Positions 32,792 to 41,358 of a stretch of 57,404 nucleotides of DNA are shown here, in pieces. The DNA is taken from NCBI RefSeq assembly GCF_019956415.1, contig NZ_JAHBDK010000038.1, positions 1 to 57,404 of the forward strand. Reading direction: 5' to 3'. Source of the stretch: Pseudomonas sp. GL-B-19. GTDB taxonomy: Bacteria; Pseudomonadota; Gammaproteobacteria; Pseudomonadales; Pseudomonadaceae. Positions within the stretch are counted from its first letter, which is position 1. The number at the start of each line of letters is the position of its first letter. The translations under genes and the position numbers were made by a program. The notes beneath the pieces are model-generated. The model did no database searches and was not told the origin of the DNA. It worked only from the letters and a program-made list of their open reading frames with translations.

Positions 32792-33616
32792 CTACTCCTG
32801 GCTGCGGGCAAATTCCACAGCGTTGTGAAACTGCTCATCCGTCGGCCGAACACCGGTGTACAGCACAAATTGCTCCAGCGCCTGGATCGCGACAACCTCC
32901 AACCCGGTGATCACCCGCTTGCCTTCAGCGCGCGCCCGCACGATCAGTGGCGTTTCCGAAGGGATCGCCACCACATCGAAGACTGTCTCGGCTGCGGCGA
33001 TGGTTTCAGGATCGAACGCCAGTTGATCGGCCTCCGGACCGCCCGACATGCCGATCGGTGTGACGTTGATCAGCATTTGCGGCCGCTGTGCGCCCAGTTC
33101 CGCTTGCCACTGATAGCCCAGCGACTCAGCCAATGCACGCCCGGCGTGTTCATTGCGGGCGACAATCAAGCCGTTTTTGTAGCCGCCGTCGCGCAATGCG
33201 CTGGCCACAGCCTTGGCCATGCCGCCGCTGCCGCGCAGGGCAAAGGTTGAATCCTTGGGGACTTCGTGGGTGTTGAGCAGTTGCTCGATGGCAATGTAAT
33301 CGGTGTTGTAGGCCTTTAAATGACCGTCGGTGTTGACGATGGTGTTGATCGATTGAATGGCCGCCGCCGAGGCGTCGAGTTCATCCACCAGTGCGATGCA
33401 CGCTTCCTTGAACGGCATCGACACGCCGCAGCCACGGATACCCAGAGCGCGAATGCCACCCACGGCACCGGGCAAATCCTGGCTGCTGAAGGCCTTGTAG
33501 TAGAAGTTAAGGCCCAGTTGTTCATACAGATGATTGTGAAACCGCAGGCCGAAGTTACCGGGGCGCGCGGACAGCGACATGCACAGTTGGGTGTCTCGAT
33601 TGGGGTTCATCTGCAT
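32792..33616 (-). CDS. AroE-like shikimate dehydrogenase paralogue
   Basis: This 274-residue NAD(P)-dependent dehydrogenase belongs to the shikimate/quinate dehydrogenase family. The catalytic Lys is seen in GVSMPFKEACI and the Asp in YNTDYIAIEQLL. The cofactor loop reads ALRGSGGMAKAVASAL in place of the usual GAGGA, typical of the HI0607/SdhL-like branch, which has much lower shikimate activity than AroE. It is therefore more likely to be a paralogue acting on a related cyclic compound. It forms a two-gene operon with the cupin. A second in-frame ATG at 33610 is possible. Confidence 0.85.
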   Translation of the reverse strand: MQMNPNRDTQLCMSLSARPGNFGLRFHNHLYEQLGLNFYYKAFSSQDLPGAVGGIRALGIRGCGVSMPFKEACIALVDELDASAAAIQSINTIVNTDGHLKAYNTDYIAIEQLLNTHEVPKDSTFALRGSGGMAKAVASALRDGGYKNGLIVARNEHAGRALAESLGYQWQAELGAQRPQMLINVTPIGMSGGPEADQLAFDPETIAAAETVFDVVAIPSETPLIVRARAEGKRVITGLEVVAIQALEQFVLYTGVRPTDEQFHNAVEFARSQE

Positions 33617-33864
33617 GAAACTTTCTCCTTCAACAGCACTTTCAGATGGACGGGATTAGCCATTCCATCGGGTCTGTTCGATCATTACTGTATAGGCAGC
33701 GCGAGATAGCGCGGGCCCGTCAGGAAACCGGTACAGACCTTACACAAAATTTACCCGACGGCCGTGCTGATTTTCGAAAAAATGCTGTCTTAGAGGTATC
33801 CCCCGCGACAATCCTTGGGTCTATTGCAGACGCAAGCGCCGGGGCGAAGAGCCGAGGAATTATC

Positions 33865-34221
33865 ATGATCCGTAAAATTCCTGCAGTTGCCTTGCTGATC
33901 GGTGCACTCGCTATCACAGGGCAGGCGCAAGCCCATGGCGGTGGTTGTGGTAACTGCTGGCAAGGTCCAGCGATCTATGGCGCGCTCGTCGGTTCAGCCA
34001 TCTTCGGTTCGGCCCTGATTAACGCCAATCGACCGGTCTATGTACAACAACAACCGGTTTATTACCAATCGCCACCGGTTTACTACCAACCAGCGCCGGT
34101 CTACGTGCAACAACCGGTCTACTACGCCCCTGCACCGATTTACTACGGCCCGCCGCGTTATTACGGCCCGCCACGCGGTTACTATGGCCATGGCCATGGC
34201 CACGGTTATGGTCACTGGTAA
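33865..34221 (+). CDS. secreted Tyr/Pro-repeat protein with His-Gly tail
   Basis: This 118-residue protein has a signal peptide (MIRKIPAVALLIGALAITGQ, cut after QAQA). A short CGNCWQGP motif follows, then a hydrophobic AIYGALVGSAIFGSALI, and then about ten tandem units of the type PVYYQ / PVYVQQ / PIYYGPP from about residue 52, ending with GYYGHGHGHGYGHW. Repeats are imperfect 6-9-residue units. Such Tyr/Pro-rich repeats often form extended envelope or surface polymers, and the His-Gly tail could bind metal. Function unknown. Preceded by a weak ribosome site (GAGGA) and followed by a terminator. Confidence 0.75.
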   Translation: MIRKIPAVALLIGALAITGQAQAHGGGCGNCWQGPAIYGALVGSAIFGSALINANRPVYVQQQPVYYQSPPVYYQPAPVYVQQPVYYAPAPIYYGPPRYYGPPRGYYGHGHGHGYGHW

Positions 34222-34227
34222 TCACCC

Positions 34228-34255
34228 AGCCCCGCCTCAGTAGCGGGGCTTTTTT
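34228..34255 (+). terminator. terminator after the Tyr/Pro-repeat gene
   Basis: AGCCCCGC and GCGGGGCT form an 8-bp stem followed by TTTTT, 7 bp after the stop codon. Confidence 0.85.
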
Positions 34256-34447
34256 ATAACCGTTCGTCGGCGAACGTCTGGATAAATCGCGTCAATGTCG
34301 CTGTGGGGACAGCGTAGGTGATTCAAATTGGCAATATTGACTTGAATCATCCCCGCCTTGCGCCAAACAGTCATATTTATGTCATGTCAGGTCCGCAAGC
34401 TTGGATCTGTCCGCAAACAACAGGTCAATAACAACAAGGACGACCTC

Positions 34448-34642
34448 ATGCCCACACAAAACCCGCACCGCATTGTCGGTTTGTGCACTTCCAGCAAGGT
34501 GTACAACGCATTGACCGAACTCAAGCACCTGGAAGGCCATCGCAGCGCCAAGTTCCTTTCACTGCTGGCCGAAAACCTGGTGCGCAAAGGCCTGCTAAAT
34601 GAGCACGAAGTGGTTCATATGCTCGATCTGGTCGTCGACTGA
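34448..34642 (+). CDS. 64-residue protein of unknown function
   Basis: This small cytosolic protein begins MPTQNPHRIVGLCTSSKVYN and is helical and basic in its middle (LTELKHLEGHRSAKFLSLLA). No signal or membrane segment. The ATG at 34448 has AAGGA 9 bp upstream, and no other reading frame competes. Sequence does not match a family I can name with confidence. Length and character would suit a small regulator or protein partner. Confidence 0.62.
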   Translation: MPTQNPHRIVGLCTSSKVYNALTELKHLEGHRSAKFLSLLAENLVRKGLLNEHEVVHMLDLVVD

Positions 34643-34742
34643 GGCGAACAGTCACCGGCGTCAATGACGACTATCGAAAGCGTTGATTTTCCGTTTTAGT
34701 GCCACGTCCGTAAGGTAGCCCCATCGATTGATGGAGGTACTT

Positions 34743-34925
34743 ATGTCCCAGGTTCAAATCATGTCCGTTGTTGGCAGCGCCGTTCCCGCCCCGCTTAGAG
34801 CGCTGGGAATGCTCGCCTGTTGGTACCTGGTGCAGGACGGTGAAGCGATCAGTGGTCCGCTCACCTCGCTGCCGGACGCCCAGGCCTTGTCGCAACGTCT
34901 CGGCCAAGGCCAGCTAAGCGCTTAA
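34743..34925 (+). CDS. 60-residue protein of unknown function
   Basis: This short protein begins MSQVQIMSVVGSAVPAPLRA and contains a hydrophobic central part LGMLACWYLVQDGEAISGPL, then LPDAQALSQRLGQGQLSA. The ribosome site GGAGG lies 7 bp before the ATG, strong evidence that it is translated. The stop codon TAA overlaps the stop of the convergent membrane-protein gene (34922-34925), so the two genes are packed tail to tail without a terminator. The YLVQDG...GPL pattern resembles short domains in other Pseudomonas small proteins, but I cannot assign it. Confidence 0.66.
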   Translation: MSQVQIMSVVGSAVPAPLRALGMLACWYLVQDGEAISGPLTSLPDAQALSQRLGQGQLSA

Positions 34926-35983
34926 GGCAGCTGCACCTTCGGTTTGGTTTCAAGGAAAATGGCCCAACTGGACATGAACAAGGCGGCGATCAGTGGCCCG
35001 ATGACAAAGCCGTTGAGGCCAAAGATCGCCAGACCACCCAAGGTCGAGATGAGGATCAGATAGTCCGGCATCTTGGTGTCCTTGCCCACCAGGATCGGTC
35101 GCAGCACGTTATCCACCAGACCGATTACAAAAATCCCGTACAGCCCCAACACTACGCCCTGCCACATCGCCCCGCTGAGCAGGAAAAACGCCGCCACCGG
35201 CGCCCAGATGATCCCCGCCCCCACCGCTGGCAACAGCGACAAAAACGCCATGAGTACCGCCCAGAGCAACGCGCTCGGTATATCCAGAAACCAGAAAATC
35301 AAGCCACCCAAGGCGCCCTGCGTAATTGCCACCAGCAGGTTGCCCTTCACCGTCGCCCGCACCACCCGATTGAACTTGAGTTGCAACCGACGTTTCTGGT
35401 GCTCCTGCAACGGCACGGCAGCGCGAACTTCGCGCGCCAACTCGGCGCCGTCGCGCAGAAAGAAATACAACAGGTAGAGCATGATGAAAAAGCTCACCAC
35501 AAAATCAAACGTACCCTGGCCGAAACTGAACACCTGCGTGGCGAAAAACTCGTTACCCGTCACCGCACTCTTGATGATTTTTTCCCGCAGCCCGCTCAGC
35601 TCCCCCACCCCGAACCGATCGAGTAAATGCTGGAAGTACGGCGGCAGGCTGTGTTTGAAGTGCGACACATACCCTGCGATGTCCAACTCACCGCTTTCGA
35701 TGTTTTTGTACAGTATCGCCCCCTCTTGAACCAGGAAGAAACCGAGGATGATCACCGGCAGGATCGCAATCACCAGACAGATACTCAGCGTGAGCAGCGA
35801 CGTCAGGTTGCGCTCCCAGCCCAGCTTCAATTGCAGTCGACGCTGCATCGGCGCAAAGAGAATGCCAAGAATCACCGCCCAGAACACCGCGCCGTAAAAC
35901 GGCAGCAAGATCCAGATGAACGCGGCAGTGACCAGCCCCAGCAAGATCACCAGCGATTTGTTCCGTACGGTTTTTTCGTTCAT
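34922..35983 (-). CDS. AI-2E/PerM-family membrane protein
   Basis: This 353-residue integral membrane protein has about eight hydrophobic segments, starting MNEKTVRNKSLVILLGLVTA. The family signature is seen as QGALGGLIFWFLDIPSALLW and LLPAVGAGIIWAPVAAFFLL, with GLVDNVLRPILVGKDTKMPD. These transporters were first linked with autoinducer-2 export, and many homologues act in unrelated export or antiport. The substrate is therefore left open. Convergent with the 60-residue gene and overlapping its stop. Confidence 0.9.
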   Translation of the reverse strand: MNEKTVRNKSLVILLGLVTAAFIWILLPFYGAVFWAVILGILFAPMQRRLQLKLGWERNLTSLLTLSICLVIAILPVIILGFFLVQEGAILYKNIESGELDIAGYVSHFKHSLPPYFQHLLDRFGVGELSGLREKIIKSAVTGNEFFATQVFSFGQGTFDFVVSFFIMLYLLYFFLRDGAELAREVRAAVPLQEHQKRRLQLKFNRVVRATVKGNLLVAITQGALGGLIFWFLDIPSALLWAVLMAFLSLLPAVGAGIIWAPVAAFFLLSGAMWQGVVLGLYGIFVIGLVDNVLRPILVGKDTKMPDYLILISTLGGLAIFGLNGFVIGPLIAALFMSSWAIFLETKPKVQLP

Positions 35984-36157
35984 GTCCGATCCGTGTCAGT
36001 GCGCAGGGACACAGGCTCTTATAAGTTGAGCTGTCCTTATGCTTAGTCCTCCACGGTTCGCGCGAGTGCCATGCGTTTGTTCACAAAGCCTGGATCCAGA
36101 TCAATAAACTCCAGGCGCAAGACGATTACGCTCCAGGCTTTTGCGACTGACATTGCC

Positions 36158-37483
36158 ATGACTCCCCTTGCCCCCGAACTGCTCGCCCCCGCCGGCACCT
36201 TGAAAAACATGCGTTATGCCTTTGCTTACGGCGCCGATGCGGTGTACGCCGGCCAGCCGCGCTACAGCTTGCGGGTGCGCAATAACGAATTCGATCACGC
36301 CAACCTGGCCCTTGGTATCCAGGAGGCCCAGGCCCAGGGCAAGCGCTTTTATGTGGTGGTGAACATTGCACCACACAACGCCAAGCTCAAGACCTTCCTC
36401 AAGGACCTGGCGCCGGTGATCGCCATGGCGCCGGATGCGCTGATCATGTCCGACCCGGGCTTGATCATGCTGGTGCGTCGGCACTTCCCACAGATGCCAA
36501 TTCATCTATCCGTGCAGGCCAACACCGTCAACTGGGCGAGTGTCGAGTTCTGGCAGCTACAGGGGGTGAGCCGGATCATCCTGTCGCGGGAACTGTCCCT
36601 GGAAGAAATCGGCGAAATCCGCCAGCAGGTGCCGGCCATGGAGCTGGAAGTGTTTGTCCACGGCGCGTTGTGCATGGCGTATTCCGGGCGCTGCCTGCTG
36701 TCGGGTTACATGAACAAGCGCGACGCCAATCAGGGCAGTTGCACCAACGCCTGTCGCTGGAAGTATTCGGCGCAAGAGGCCACGGAAAATCAGCTCGGCG
36801 AAATAGTCCAGCAGTACCAGCCCGAACCGACCTTGGGCATCGGCGCCCCCACCGACCAGGTGTTCCTGTTGCAGGAAGCCAATCGGCCGGACGAGCTGAT
36901 GCCAGCCTTCGAAGACGAGCACGGCACTTACATCATGAATGCCAAGGACCTGCGCGCCGTGCAACATGTCGAGCGCCTGACGCTCATGGGTGTGCACTCG
37001 CTGAAAATCGAAGGGCGAACCAAATCCCACTTCTATTGCGCCCGCACCACGCAGGTGTATCGCCGGGCCATCGACGATGCCGTCGCCGGCCGTGAATTCG
37101 ACCGTAGCCTGATGACCGATCTGGAGTCATTGGCCCAGCGCGGCTACACCGAAGGTTTTTTGCGTCGGCATGTGCATGACGAATACCAGAATTATCAGCA
37201 CGGCAGCTCGGTGTCGGAGCGACAGCAGTTTGTCGGTGAATTGACCGGTGAGCGGCGTGAGCGGCTGGCGGAGGTCAAAGTGAAGAACCGCTTTGGCCTG
37301 GGCGATCACATGGAGTTGATGACACCCCAGGGCAACTTCCATTTCGATTTGCATCAATTGCAAAACGCTAGAGGCGAGCCGATTGAAGTGGCCCCGGGGG
37401 ATGGGCACACGGTGTATTTACCGATTCCGGACGGGGTGGACCTGAAGTTTGGCTTGTTGATGCGCGATGTCAGCGCGAGTTGA
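36158..37483 (+). CDS. U32-family tRNA hydroxylation protein (YegQ/TrhP)
   Basis: This 441-residue U32 peptidase-like protein has the characteristic N-terminus PELLAPAGTLKNMRYAFAYG, VNWASVEFWQLQGVSRII, and the U32 signature EVFVHGALCMAYSGRCLLSG followed by conserved Cys in GSCTNACRW. Despite the peptidase name, YegQ/TrhP forms 5-hydroxyuridine at tRNA position 34 in E. coli, with prephenate and an iron-sulfur cluster implicated. The Cys cluster fits. The start at 36158 was chosen at MTPLAPELLAPAGT, the conserved beginning; no clear ribosome site exists there. A C-terminal domain from about residue 340 completes it. Confidence 0.88.
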   Translation: MTPLAPELLAPAGTLKNMRYAFAYGADAVYAGQPRYSLRVRNNEFDHANLALGIQEAQAQGKRFYVVVNIAPHNAKLKTFLKDLAPVIAMAPDALIMSDPGLIMLVRRHFPQMPIHLSVQANTVNWASVEFWQLQGVSRIILSRELSLEEIGEIRQQVPAMELEVFVHGALCMAYSGRCLLSGYMNKRDANQGSCTNACRWKYSAQEATENQLGEIVQQYQPEPTLGIGAPTDQVFLLQEANRPDELMPAFEDEHGTYIMNAKDLRAVQHVERLTLMGVHSLKIEGRTKSHFYCARTTQVYRRAIDDAVAGREFDRSLMTDLESLAQRGYTEGFLRRHVHDEYQNYQHGSSVSERQQFVGELTGERRERLAEVKVKNRFGLGDHMELMTPQGNFHFDLHQLQNARGEPIEVAPGDGHTVYLPIPDGVDLKFGLLMRDVSAS

Positions 37484-37523
37484 AAACCCATCAATGGTGC
37501 GACGTGCCCCCTCGCCACAATAT

Positions 37524-38237
37524 TCAGCCACTCGCTGAAAAGCGGTCACGGCTGTTGGTCAGGTGCAGCCACATCGCTGCTCGCGCCGCGTCCGGATCCT
37601 GGCGCTTGATCGCGTTGAGAATTGCCTCGTGCTCAAGGTTGGCGAGTTGCCCAAGCTTGCTTAAATCCGCCGCCCCACGCTCGGCGGCATTGACGCGGGT
37701 TCGCGGGATCATCGCACTGCCCAGATGCTGCATGATCTCGGTGAAGCACACATTGCCGGTAGCTTCGGCGATCAACAGATGGAAGCGCTTGTCGGCTTCG
37801 ACGCAGCTGTCGTTGTTGCTCAGCAAGCGCTGATAGTCGTCCAGCGCTTCACGCATCTGCGCCAGTTGCTGCTCCGTACGACGGGTCGCCGCCAGCGCGG
37901 CAGCCTGGGTTTCCAGCCCCATGCGCAACTCCAGAATGCTGCGCACCCCCAGTGCGGTATCGACATTCAGCCGCAAGCCCTGCTCCGGCGCGCGTTCGAT
38001 GACAAACGTGCCAATGCCATGCCGGGTTTCCACCAGCCCCGACGCCTGCAATTTCGAGATCGCCTCGCGCACCACGGTGCGGCTGACCCCGTGTTCCTGA
38101 ACGATTGAGTTCTCCGACGGCAGCTTGTCCCCCGGCAGCATCTGGCCGAGAAGAATGCTCTGGGTCAGTTTGGCCACCAGGTCGTGAGCGAGGTTGTGGC
38201 TGCGCTTGGGGACAGGCGTGTCGAGGTCATGTTGCAT
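37524..38237 (-). CDS. GntR/FadR-family regulator, probable glucarate regulator
   Basis: This 237-residue regulator has an N-terminal winged helix-turn-helix (DKLPSENSIVQEHGVSRTVV, then REAISKLQASG) and a C-terminal FCD ligand-binding domain, whose metal-binding His are seen in KRFHLLIAEATGN and LEHEAI...WLHLTNSRDRF. It is divergent from the glucarate transporter and dehydratase genes with two FadR-type sites between. It most likely represses that pair and releases it on glucarate or a downstream acid (inference). Confidence 0.9.
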   Translation of the reverse strand: MQHDLDTPVPKRSHNLAHDLVAKLTQSILLGQMLPGDKLPSENSIVQEHGVSRTVVREAISKLQASGLVETRHGIGTFVIERAPEQGLRLNVDTALGVRSILELRMGLETQAAALAATRRTEQQLAQMREALDDYQRLLSNNDSCVEADKRFHLLIAEATGNVCFTEIMQHLGSAMIPRTRVNAAERGAADLSKLGQLANLEHEAILNAIKRQDPDAARAAMWLHLTNSRDRFSASG

Positions 38238-38312
38238 GGCGATTTCCGAAAGCAGGGCTCACGGAATCGTAGCACCGCACTGGGTTGGGTTCTCTATAAA
38301 ACAGCGCAAAAC

Positions 38313-38323
38313 TTGTATGACAA
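38313..38323. promoter_or_regulatory. probable FCD-GntR operator 1
   Basis: TTGTATGACAA is a TNGT-N3-ACNA dyad, the standard shape for FadR/FCD regulators, in the gap between the GntR gene and the glucarate transporter. A related half-site TTGTATGATG occurs downstream at 38447-38456. Confidence 0.55.
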
Positions 38324-38446
38324 CACTCAACAACTGCGCCTTATTTGCGTACCACCACGGCTTAAGCAAAATAAAAAAAGAATCAAAAAATGCCTAAACA
38401 CCACCAATTTGTTGGGCACAGACGCTTGCAGAACAAAAAAATGTAG

Positions 38447-38456
38447 TTGTATGATG
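38447..38456. promoter_or_regulatory. probable FCD-GntR half-operator 2
   Basis: TTGTATGATG repeats the left side of the 38313 dyad about 60 bp before the transporter start; the right half is degenerate. Two sites allow cooperative repression; binding is inferred. Confidence 0.4.
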
Positions 38457-38517
38457 TCTATCAACAACGCAGCACAAGCCACACCCCGCATAAAAATAAT
38501 CAGTGGGAGAAAACCAA

Positions 38518-39864
38518 GTGAATACATCCGTATCAGGGATGCACCACGGCGCCGATTCGGTCCTGAAGTCCGCCATCTCGAAGGTGAAACGCCATGTTTT
38601 GCCGCTGTTCGTCATCATGTTCATCGTCAACTACATCGACCGCGTGAACATCGGCTTCGTCCGCGCGCATATGGAGCATGACTTAGGCATTGGTGCCGCC
38701 GCTTATGGCCTCGGCGCCGGCCTGTTCTTCATCGGTTACGCGCTGTTCGAAGTCCCCTCCAACATCCTCCTGCAAAAAGTCGGCGCGAGAATCTGGCTGA
38801 CCCGCATCATGCTGACCTGGGGCCTGGTGGCCGCCGGAATGGCCTTCATCCAGAACGAAACCCACTTCTACATCCTGAGATTTTTGCTGGGTGTGGCCGA
38901 AGCCGGGTTCTTTCCGGGAGTGATTTACTACTTCACTCGCTGGTTGCCCGGCGTGGAACGCGGCAAGGCGATTGCGATTTTTCTCAGCGGCTCGGCGATG
39001 GCCTCGCTGATCTCCGGCCCGCTGTCTGGTCTGCTCCTGCAACTCAACGGCTTCGGGTTGCACGGCTGGCAATGGATGTACTTCATTGAAGGAATGTTTT
39101 CGGTCGGGCTGTGCGTGTTCGTCTGGTTCTGGCTGGACTCCAAACCCCACGACGCCAAATGGCTGACCCGCGAAGAACAGGATGCGCTGGTCAACGCCAT
39201 CGGCGACGAACAACGGGCCCGCGAAGCCGCGACACCGATCAAACCGTCGCTGGGCAAACTGCTCAAGGATCGCCAGATCATCCTGTTCTGCCTGATCTAC
39301 TTCTTCATCCAGCTGACCATCTACGCCGCGACCTTCTGGCTGCCGAGCATCATCAAGAAGATGGGCGACCTCAGCGACATTCAGGTTGGGTTGTTCAACT
39401 CGATCCCCTGGTTGCTGTCGATTGTCGGCATGTATGCCTTTGCTTCCCTGTCATCCAAATGGAAACACCAACAAGCCTGGGTCGCCGCTGCGCTGCTGAT
39501 TGCTGCCGCCGGGATGTTCATGTCAACCACAGGCGGGCCGATCTTTGCCTTTGTTGCGATCTGCTTTGCGGCGCTGGGTTTCAAATCCGCCTCGTCGCTG
39601 TTCTGGCCGATTCCGCAGGCCTATCTGGACGCGCGGATTGCCGCGGGGGTGATCGCGTTGATCAACTCGGTGGGTAACCTTGGCGGCTTCGTTGCACCGA
39701 CTACCTTCGGCTTTCTGGAGGAACACACTGGCTCGATTCAGGGCGGACTGTACGGGTTGGCCGCAACCTCGATCATCGCCGCGATCATTGTCTTTGCCGC
39801 CCGCAACACACCGAAAACCGCACCGGCCGTTGCGCTGGGCAAACCAACGCGCACCCACGCCTGA
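38518..39864 (+). CDS. gudP: D-glucarate transporter, MFS phthalate-permease family (GudP)
   Basis: This 448-residue 12-helix inner-membrane symporter of the anion:cation (ACS) MFS family has the diagnostic VIMFIVNYIDRVNIGF at the first helix, GLGAGLFFIGYALFEVPSNI and the SGSAMASLISGPLSGLLLQL region. It imports glucarate/galactarate. The GTG at 38518 was chosen because GGGAGA lies 7 bp before it and no ATG near the start is as well placed. Directly followed (21 bp) by the dehydratase; the pair with the divergent GntR gene forms a dedicated glucarate unit. Confidence 0.9.
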   Translation: MNTSVSGMHHGADSVLKSAISKVKRHVLPLFVIMFIVNYIDRVNIGFVRAHMEHDLGIGAAAYGLGAGLFFIGYALFEVPSNILLQKVGARIWLTRIMLTWGLVAAGMAFIQNETHFYILRFLLGVAEAGFFPGVIYYFTRWLPGVERGKAIAIFLSGSAMASLISGPLSGLLLQLNGFGLHGWQWMYFIEGMFSVGLCVFVWFWLDSKPHDAKWLTREEQDALVNAIGDEQRAREAATPIKPSLGKLLKDRQIILFCLIYFFIQLTIYAATFWLPSIIKKMGDLSDIQVGLFNSIPWLLSIVGMYAFASLSSKWKHQQAWVAAALLIAAAGMFMSTTGGPIFAFVAICFAALGFKSASSLFWPIPQAYLDARIAAGVIALINSVGNLGGFVAPTTFGFLEEHTGSIQGGLYGLAATSIIAAIIVFAARNTPKTAPAVALGKPTRTHA

Positions 39865-39885
39865 TCACTTTTCAAGGACAAAACA

Positions 39886-41229
39886 ATGAACCCACAAGAC
39901 TCCGCAAAAGCCCCAATCATCACCAGCATGCAGGTGGTTCCGGTAGCCGGACACGACGGCATGCTGCTCAACCTGAGCGGCGCCCACGGCCCGTTCTTCA
40001 CCCGCAATATCGTGATCCTCAAGGACAACGCCGGACACACCGGTGTCGGTGAAGTACCGGGTGGCGAGCGTATTCGTCAGACACTGGAAGACGCCCGCGC
40101 ACTGATGGTTGGCAGCCCGATCGGTACATATCAGAAGATCCTCAATCAAGTGCGCCAGACCTTTGCCGATCGCGACGCCGGTGGTCGCGGCTTGCAGACG
40201 TTCGACCTGCGCATCACCATTCACGCAGTCACCGGCCTGGAAGCCGCCCTCCTCGACTTGCTCGGCCAGCATCTGGACGTGCCGGTTGCTGCCCTGCTCG
40301 GTGAAGGGCAACAGCGTGACGAAGTGAAGATGCTCGGTTACCTGTTTTACGTCGGTGATCGTAACGAAACCGACCTGGCCTATCGCAGCGAACCGGACGC
40401 CGACAATGACTGGTTTCGTGTGCGCCATGAAAAAGCCATGACCGCTGACGCCGTGGTGCGCCTGGCCGAAGCCGCCCATGCCCGCTACGGTTTCAAGGAC
40501 TTCAAACTCAAGGGCGGCGTGCTCAGTGGCGATGAGGAGATCGAAGCGGTCACCGCGCTGGCCGAACGCTTCCCGGATGCACGCATCACCCTCGACCCGA
40601 ACGGCGCATGGTCACTCAAGGAAGCCATTCGCTTGTGCCGCGATCAGCACCACGTTCTGGCTTACGCCGAAGACCCGTGCGGCGCGGAAAACGGTTACTC
40701 GGGCCGTGAGGTCATGGCCGAATTCCGCCGCGCCACCGGCCTGAAAACCGCAACCAACATGATCGCCACCGACTGGCGTGAGATGGGTCACGCGATCCAG
40801 TTGCAATCAGTGGATATTCCGCTGGCCGACCCGCACTTCTGGACTATGCAAGGCTCGGTGCGTGTGGCGCAGATGTGCCACGAATGGGGGCTGACCTGGG
40901 GTTCGCACTCCAACAACCACTTCGATATTTCCCTGGCAATGTTCACCCACGTTGCAGCGGCCGCGCCGGGCGAGATTACCGCCATCGACACCCACTGGAT
41001 CTGGCAGGACGGCCAGCGGTTGACCAAAGCACCACTGCAAATCGTCGACGGTTGCGTGCAAGTGCCGAAGAAGCCTGGGTTAGGTGTGGAATTGGACATG
41101 GATCAGTTGGCCAAGGCCCACGAACTGTACAAAGGTATGGGGTTGGGGGCGCGAGATGATAGCGTGGCGATGCAGTTTCTGATTCCGGGCTGGAAGTTCG
41201 ATAACAAACGGCCGTGTCTGGTGCGCTGA
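39886..41229 (+). CDS. gudD: glucarate dehydratase
   Basis: This 447-residue enolase-superfamily enzyme removes water from D-glucarate to give 5-keto-4-deoxy-D-glucarate. The acid-sugar dehydratase signatures are present: the general base Lys in FKDFKLKGGV, metal ligands in ITLDPNGAW (Asp) and LAYAEDPCGAENGYSGRE (Glu), and the catalytic His in WGSHSNNHFD. Length fits GudD (about 446). Ribosome site AAGGA precedes the ATG. It is co-transcribed with gudP. The next steps (5-keto-4-deoxyglucarate dehydratase and the semialdehyde dehydrogenase) are not in the window. Confidence 0.95.
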   Translation: MNPQDSAKAPIITSMQVVPVAGHDGMLLNLSGAHGPFFTRNIVILKDNAGHTGVGEVPGGERIRQTLEDARALMVGSPIGTYQKILNQVRQTFADRDAGGRGLQTFDLRITIHAVTGLEAALLDLLGQHLDVPVAALLGEGQQRDEVKMLGYLFYVGDRNETDLAYRSEPDADNDWFRVRHEKAMTADAVVRLAEAAHARYGFKDFKLKGGVLSGDEEIEAVTALAERFPDARITLDPNGAWSLKEAIRLCRDQHHVLAYAEDPCGAENGYSGREVMAEFRRATGLKTATNMIATDWREMGHAIQLQSVDIPLADPHFWTMQGSVRVAQMCHEWGLTWGSHSNNHFDISLAMFTHVAAAAPGEITAIDTHWIWQDGQRLTKAPLQIVDGCVQVPKKPGLGVELDMDQLAKAHELYKGMGLGARDDSVAMQFLIPGWKFDNKRPCLVR

Positions 41230-41240
41230 CGCTGTACTCC

Positions 41241-41350
41241 TTGCAGGAGCGGCGGTGCGACGATTCGACTTGCCCGCGAAGGCGCCGGCACATTCAACAA
41301 TGATGTCGCCTGAAACTCCGCTATCGCAGGCAAGCCAGCTCCCACAGGTT
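41241..41350. repeat. degenerate REP-like doublet
   Basis: Left part GCAGGAGCGGCGGTGCGACG and right part CTATCGCAGGCAAGCCAGCT are imperfect, partly inverted copies of the local REP types. It lies between gudD and the convergent ampR. Decay is much greater than in the other REP doublets here. Confidence 0.55.
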
Positions 41351-41358
41351 GGCATCCG

